Below are positions 57,416 through 64,000 of a stretch of 64,000 bases of DNA, piece after piece. Numbering within the stretch: the stretch's first letter is position 1; each line of letters starts with the position of its first letter. Origin of the DNA: Ananas comosus (taxonomy: Eukaryota > Streptophyta > Magnoliopsida > Poales > Bromeliaceae). Below the pieces are notes generated by a model. It ran no database searches, was not told the DNA's origin, and saw only the letters and a list, made by a program, of their open reading frames with translations. The stretch lies in assembly GCF_001540865.1 (NCBI RefSeq), contig NC_033630.1, forward strand, positions 2,679,432-2,743,431, written 5' to 3'. Both the position numbers and the translations under genes were made by a program.

Positions 57416-57892
57416 GTTATTGAGGAATAATATATAGTTATAGATAGTTTTGTCTTTGTCCGGGAGAAGATGGCTTTGAAAGTACACAGTAAATACTATT
57501 ACATTTATCTAGAGGTATGGTATTTGGTGGCTCCTAATGCTACTAAATATCAAAAGACAAATTATACAAGTTTGTTTTTGGCTCGAGAACCAGAATTAAT
57601 CATTACCAGCCTTGTAAATAGACAATCCCTAGCTCATCATGTTGCAGAGATCTTCAAAGAAGAATTATAATCCAAGTACTCATTTTTCATCTGAAGCAGT
57701 TCTACGTACCTAAGCACTTCATGGCTGAGGGTAAAGACTTAAAGAGAGAACTGATACGAGAAAACTCCCGCCGAAATTCGAAATCCAACTTCATATAGGA
57801 AAAGCACTTCTCTTTTTCGCTCATCTGCTTCATAATTTGGTGGTATCTTGTATAGGCTTAATTTTCAAGAAAATGGTAAAGGTCTTGTAATC
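57416..57892. other. 3' flank of the ABC transporter gene
   Basis: Short AT-rich stretch. A 66-codon open frame at 57470-57670 has no support. The part next to 57893 should be the transporter's 3' UTR. Confidence 0.35.
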
Positions 57893-60800
57893 TTAGTATG
57901 GCGAAGCTGCCTCTTCAAGTGTAGTCTTCGGGTTTATAGATTCGAGATGCCAGTTACGACCACCACTATCAGGCGAATCAGACTTTGATATGTACAAGAC
58001 CCTCTTATGGAATTTATAAAGTGTCGTTCGGTGACCGATGCTTATATATGTTATCCCCGCTGTTTTGATCTGCCTGTACAGATGAGCCTGTGGATAAGAT
58101 GCAACTGTAAGAAGAACATGCTTCACAGTATTGAAAACTGCCAAAAGTTTAAAACATATTGCTGCAATTAGCAAAATAGTCAAAGAACTTTTATTTTTTG
58201 TCACGTTGACGGATCTAATGTTCAGTGTTTGAGCGCTGGAGGTCAATTAATTAAGGAGCAACCAACTGATGCCGCATTTACTAAACAAATGGTGACCAAG
58301 GAACGTCAAATGTTGTTTATGTTTTCAATCATCCACAAGTTCTTTATAACTAAAAAGCTCTTTGGAGTTATTTCTAAAAGAAAAAGGGCAATTTATAGCC
58401 ATGACTAGAACATTAAAGTTGACCACATACCATACCATTCAAGAAGTATAAAACAGACACCTATACCATACCTCATTGGCGTCATCTAATGCACTTGTAG
58501 ACTCGTCCAATAAAGCCAAGTTGGGCTTTGCAAGCAACAGTCGAGCAAAAGCAAGACGCTGTTGCTCGCCAAGAGAAAGAACACTAGACCATTCATATAT
58601 GGAATCCAAGCCATTAAAACGAGACAAGATGTCCCCGAGCCGAACAGCTTCAAGCACTCTGACCAGATCATCAACCGTGGGCATCTCAGGCTTATCAGGT
58701 ATATCTAGTGATGGTGATACTTGACACAAGAAAGGCAGATTACCTGAGAAATTATAAACAGGATTACATAATTACAGATGCTGAAAACTTCAGTGATTTC
58801 TTGTAAAAGCACAGAAAATTACTTCAAAATATTCATAGAACAGAAAAGTGCCAAAAGATGTTGCAATAGTTTTCAAACATCCTTATGGTCACAAAGTGAA
58901 GCATATTGACTACAAGTTATGCAAAATTAGGATGAACAGGCTCAAGTAGGACCATGAGATTGAGATCCCCGTTACCTTGTAGCACATTTTAGAAATTAAA
59001 TGTTAAAAAAAAAAAAAGAATTCTTCAATCACTGATCACAATTCTCAGTAACTTTATCTGAGTGATTTCCTTGTACGGATGACTAAGTTGGAAAAAGGTT
59101 CTACTAAACCCCAAGTCCATTAACCCAGGCCAACTCTAGGTTACTCTTTTAAGTCCAATATTTTTCAAGTAAAAATGTATAAAACTTACCTGAACTATGG
59201 ACTATTTTGATTTGGCTAACTAACATTTCGAAATTTTGATTTACTACTCAACCTTTCATGTTGTCTGATTCGAGCCGGTCAATGATACTTTGATTTCAAA
59301 ATTTAAACTAATTACATACATGAATAAATAGCTGTGAGAATTTCATGAATTATACTAATTAAATCTGTAAAGATAAATGATGCATTTAAATTTGAAAATC
59401 AAAGTGCCGTTGACTGGCTCAAATCAAACAAATTAAAAGATTAGGTCGTAAAATTAAAATGTTGAAAGGTTGAGTAGCCAAATCAAAATATCCATAGTTC
59501 AGGTTAAGTTCTATATGTTTTACCTATTTTTCAACTGCCGCCCGAGTCTACCCCAACAAAATTATCAAGTTGGAGCAGAAGTTAGCCCTAGTCAAGTCGT
59601 CTTAGAAAGGCAGGGTCCATAAAGATTATTACATACAAATTATGTTACAGAACATTCATCAGATTTTCGGATCATCCAATTAAGAATAACAGATCGATAG
59701 GGTTTACAAGCTTTTCCATCTATCCTACTATTAAACATTACCCTATTACAGAAGACTTATTTAAAGGACGGTAACTGAGTGCAGATTCCAATCCTCTCTT
59801 CCATATATAAAAGAAAAAAATATTACAGCAAAAATATATACTATAATGTGCAACATACCGGAATTCCGACGTTCATCTGATGGGAGGCATGTATCCTCAG
59901 TCCATGTTGGATAAAGTAATTGCTGGCGAAGTGTCCCTAAAACCATATATGGTCTTTGAGGGAGGAAAAACACGCCACCAGCTCTTCTGTTTTTGGGTCT
60001 CTGAAGCTCATCAATCTTCAGTGAATTCATTGGTTCAGAAGAGCCAGTACCTGCTGAACTTGTTTGAGGTTGCCTACCAGTTTTCACGTAAAATATGATA
60101 TTCCCATGACCACTGCTCCAAAGACCGGCTAGAGCGCGTAAGAATGAAGTCTTACCACTCCCACTGGGTCCCATCACCTAAAAGTGAAACAAGCAAGAGA
60201 AAATAGCTCTTGATTGTGGAGTTGAGTACATATGGTGCAAAGTCATATACTTAAATATTCAACTATATCCCAAAAAAACATTCATGTATATTTGTAACCT
60301 TGGAAAATCAGAATATTCATATAAACCATTAGAAAGTACAGTTTCCGTGGAGTATGTTAGTTTAGGAAGTCATCCAATTGGTTCTCGATTACAGAAAAAC
60401 TTTTAAGGATATTTTTCCAAGTAAAAGGGTATATACATTAAAAAATTAAATTTTGAAGGGCATAAATGAAAATTTAGATTTTGCAGGCCATATATGTAGA
60501 CACATAATTTTGCTAGGATATGTATGTAAATATCTCAAAAGAGATAAGAGAAAAGTAACAAACCAGCAAGTGATCTCTGTTGTTGATCTCCAGAGATAGG
60601 TCAGTAATGAGAACGTTTCTACTTTTAGGTGTTTCTAATGTTAAATTCTGAATCTCTAGTAGCTTTTGGAACTCAGCGTGAGGCACAGATCCATTTGAAC
60701 TCAATGAAGAGGTAGTCTCTTTGAAAAGAATGTTTATCTCTTCTTTGCTATCATGTTCAGCTATAATAGAAGGCTGGCTTTCATCCAAAATATCATTGAA

Positions 60801-60931
60801 CTCACCTGAAGGTGGAACAGCACATGCAATAATATTGTCAAAGATCAGAAAAAGGTCCAAGATGTCTAAACAATATTGGTGCACAAGCATCATATCCATA
60901 AATCTATACATATGTATAAAACCATGCAGAC

Positions 60932-60974
<43 letters not shown>

Positions 60975-63623
60975 ACCTAGACGATCAATAACAGCAGAGA
61001 ATGCACTGATTGCCTGAAATTGGTAAACAATGAGAGAGAAATCACTAAGGACATGGTTGAAAGCAGAGACAGATTGGTTGATCACTCCAAACTCTATTTT
61101 TCCTGAGAAATACATCGGAGCAACAACAGCAGCAGGAAGAATTTGAATCAAGTAGCGGTAGCCATTGGTGAAAAAATCCAGATTCCGAGAAGCTATCAAC
61201 AGTTGCTGCAACAGAGGCAGAAACAAATATGAAGTATTTTATGCCTAAATACTTTTTGCATAAGTTGTAAATTATCACAAAGCATCAAATACAATAATGC
61301 TTTTCTAATGTGTAGTCTTCCCTACAATTTAATAAAGGGGCCGAAAAATGCAGCAACTTGACATAAATGTTAACTAAATCTCTACAATTTGCCAAATCAG
61401 ATGGTAATTGAGTAACTACAGAAAATAAGGCCACACATGATTATCTGAAAATACAATTTTAGAAAAAGCTACATCGAAAATAGACATGGCTACCTTGACT
61501 TTGATTATGCAACAATAAGGTAATAAACATCTGCACATGCTACTATGATTTGAAAGCCATCAAATTGATAAAACTCTGTTTGAGTTTGCATTTGATTGGT
61601 TAACCATTTCAAGTATTTTATTAGAGATAAGAGCTAGAAGGAATATCAAGGGTGCCAATGCATAGAAGGAAACTATATAAGGATTGCAAGCACAACAGAC
61701 TTTTCAGGCAAATTAAAGTTTCCATAGAAGTGTTGCTCGAGTTGAGCTATTGCAAGAGATCTACAACACCTTCCATTGAACAACCGCCCCACGCACCTGA
61801 CCCAACCCCTACTCAACCCCACTCAAATTCCTTACAAAAGCAGAAATAGAATCTTTAAATCAATTTCCAGTTTCATCCTCTCAGGGGCAAAATGCTTATT
61901 TCAACTTCACCGCCAAGTTAAAAGATCTAGTCTTTTTCCTTTTTCACCAAATGCTTGCCTTCTATTTCTCAAGTAGAGAAGCTGGTCAAGATCGGCCAAA
62001 TAACATAGAGTTTTCCTTTTAGCTACACATTGTTAACAGCTAGGCCCTTCTGCACTCCACTAAAAACGAAGCTGAATTCTATTTAAGAGCATCAAAAGAT
62101 AGGTTTGTGTGTGTGCGCACACACGCATGTGGGTTGGGTGGGGGGTGCTGCGGGGGGGGTGCGGCCGGTGGGGTTATGAGAGGATCGACAACTTACACTT
62201 AAGTTCTCAAAAGCCCTTCTAAAACGCTCAAGCAGAAGTTGCAATTCATTTCCCTCACCACCATAAAAGGCAATGGATTCTGCATTTTCTCGAACCCGTA
62301 CAAGTCCATAACGAAAATCAGCTTCTTTCTTCTCTTGCATGAAATTTAAAGAGACCAAATCCTGTAAGGCAAACGGTACAATTATCGCCCAATATCAAAA
62401 AGTAAAACACTATTTACCTTTCAAAAATTAATGTGCAAGCAAGACTACCTTTCCAAGGAAGACACTAATAGCTGTGCCCCCAAGAGAGTATACAAGAAGC
62501 ACGACAAATAATGGTGGATAAATTCCATAAAGAATGTTGCTGAAAGATATCAAGTCGACGGCAGCATTAAAAAGAGTCAAAGAAAATGCAAGTGCTGTTC
62601 CAGTGAATGAACTTAGATCATCGACAATACGTTGATCTGGATTGTCAATTATTGACTGAGACTGGATCTTGTAAAATGTTTGGTTCTTAAAATATCGTTG
62701 CATGTAGTAGCTCGTCATCCAAGATCGCCATCTTAGAGAAAGGGTTTCTCTTGCATAATCTCTTAACACAAAGAACTGAATAAACAAAACAGATTATTAG
62801 AAGAATTAGTTGAAACTAAAGAAAGAAAGGAAGAAATGTTAAAATGCACGCACATAACCAGTTTCAGAACTTAATATACAAAAGGTAAAAACGTATGAAG
62901 ACACCCTCAACTATAGGCCATTTGGAAATAGCCCCTCAACTTGTCTTTTATTACTAAACAACAACATGATGAAACCTCATTTTGGAAATTTTAGATGGTT
63001 TACAGATGGACATCATTATATCAGATAGAAGATGGATGTATCGATCTATTCTATAAACGATAAGACTAAGAATTAAACCTCTTCCAGAGATCATCATTCA
63101 CATTATATTCGCTTTGCACAAGTAAAAAATTGTCAAAACAAAGAATTCACCAATATATAATTCAGTTAATGGTAAGAATAACTTGATATTTCATTTATCA
63201 CATTATGGCTTGCAGAGCGATACCTAAAAGAGAGCAGCAATAAGCTCACCGGGATTCCTCCAGCAAAACCCCCTAAATAGTAGAGAAGTTGCTTCGTAAA
63301 TTGTTCCTGATCCTTGTCTTGCAAAAGAAATGAACAGAAACTGCAGATTGATTAGCTAGAGTATATCTTAGAAAACACAGTTATATAACAGAAACCTTGG
63401 TAATGAGATCATGGATCATTTAGGAGAAAAACTTACTAGCAAGTGCATTATAAAAGTCGCGACCAAGAAAACTAAATCCAACACTTATGCCTGTGGTTCC
63501 TAAGGTGAGAGCGAATACAGCAGCAAGCCTTAGCCTGGCTTGGACTTTGTCCTCCGATGACCAGTAGGGGGCAGCAACTTTCCAGAATCTTCTCAAAAGT
63601 GTTTGAAGGTCCGGAGCCACCCT
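57893..63623 (-). CDS. ABCD2: ABC transporter D family member 2-like, chloroplastic (5' part outside window)
   Basis: Nine exons on the minus strand, GT-AG with consistent phase: 63437-63623, 63250-63317, 62449-62775, 62197-62361, 60977-61205, 60564-60805, 59859-60177, 58472-58719 and 57893-58087, giving 659 residues plus stop. The N-terminal exon with the expected plastid transit peptide is beyond the right edge. The first visible exon begins at the [16 protein letters not shown] segment typical of plant ABCD2. The transmembrane half ([35 protein letters not shown]) is followed by one nucleotide-binding domain. That domain has Walker [10 protein letters not shown], signature LSLGEQQR, Walker B LALLDE and H-loop ISIGHR, all intact. 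A half transporter that must dimerise; members are related to peroxisomal acyl-CoA transporters, but the plastid substrate is not established. The intron after the exon at 60977 starts GTAAAC and runs at once into a long CT repeat. Confidence 0.93.
59160..59545. mobile_element. Foldback MITE in an intron of the ABC transporter gene
   Basis: AACTTACCTGAACTATGGAC with TATTTTGATTTGGCT on the left is inverted as AGCCAAATCAAAATATCCAT with AGTTCAGGTTAAGTTC on the right. Pairing extends outward through GTATAAAAC/ATATGTTTTAC. Lies in the 1.1-kb intron between 58719 and 59859. Confidence 0.6.
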
Positions 63624-64000
63624 CTGTTAATAGTGTGAATAAACATACATATCAATCAGCAATTCAACAGGTGATAATCAACTTAATAAAGAAAAAGAGC
63701 TACTACGAAAATTAAGTATCCGCCATAATCAAAGTACACAGAGGCAATACTATTTTCTATGCTATGGGTAAAAGTTTGAGGATTATTTTGAACAAAGGCT
63801 ATCCAGTAATAATCATTCTCAGAATCCCATAAGCACCTGGAGTCTTTGAGTTTTACTCTACACAAAACCATCCCATATGTATACTCTATAATTACATAAC
63901 GATTTGTTAAACAATGGCAAACAAATAGTGAACTATGAACATAACTTAAATCTAAGAAAAACGGTAGATATTAAGAATCAGTCTCAGCTTGCATAAATAC
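63624..64000 (-). other. Intron of the ABC transporter gene, running off the edge
   Basis: AT-rich with no exon-like segment. The acceptor side is AACAG just right of 63623. The missing first exon would be further to the right. Confidence 0.5.

Noticed and set aside
56927..57430. 167-codon open frame in the GC-rich island
   Set aside because: R/A/P-rich composition and equally long frames on the opposite strand are expected from GC content; no domain or start context.
57470..57670. 66-codon open frame near the ABC transporter 3' end
   Set aside because: No recognisable domain, and the frame is short enough to occur by chance.
63683..63871. 62-codon minus-strand frame near the right edge as first exon of ABCD2
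   Set aside because: No transit-peptide composition, and the frame does not join the next exon through usable splice sites.

Overview
The window is nuclear DNA of a flowering plant, most likely a monocot. The genes carry GT-AG introns, and the coding exons of the TTL, glucanase and VQ genes are GC-rich inside AT-rich intergenic DNA. The FT-like proteins resemble monocot Hd3a-type proteins, and a large part of the sequence is small transposable elements and TA/GA microsatellites. I cannot name the species. Two single N bases (25248 and 48021) show that this is an assembled draft.

Layout. Six genes can be supported. (1) 1203-5217 (+): a TPR plus thioredoxin-like protein of the TTL family, 7 exons. 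(2) 12094-14697 (-): a secreted GH17 endo-1,3-beta-glucanase, 3 exons. (3) 22496-22759 (-): a short single-exon VQ-motif protein. (4) 41034-42330 (+) and (5) 49606-51659 (+): two tandem FLOWERING LOCUS T-like (PEBP) genes with the canonical 4-exon structure and 62-nt and 41-nt middle exons. (6) 57893-63623 (-): an ABC transporter D family member 2-like half transporter, nine exons seen, whose N-terminal exon lies beyond the right edge.

Between and inside the genes the DNA is dominated by mobile elements. The largest group is a family of long foldback elements (about 540 bp, near 200-bp arms) that sit in or beside (TA)n tracts. Several carry a small subfamily-specific palindrome at each end. 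At least ten near-complete copies occur, concentrated at 26.3-28.0, 34.5-35.6 and 52.8-56.5 kb. A tRNA-derived SINE family (nine or ten copies, several with clear target-site duplications) shares its 3' tail with L1-type LINE remnants at 20.9-21.6 kb and 33.06-33.47 kb, which points to a SINE/LINE partnership. Two CACTA-type MITEs, Tourist-like and hAT-like MITEs, a Mutator-like foldback and a degenerate miniature LTR element complete the picture.

The genes do not form one pathway. The feature of most biological interest is the tandem FT pair, which would encode two mobile flowering signals. Both genes, and the glucanase, carry an intronic SINE, always antisense to the host gene.
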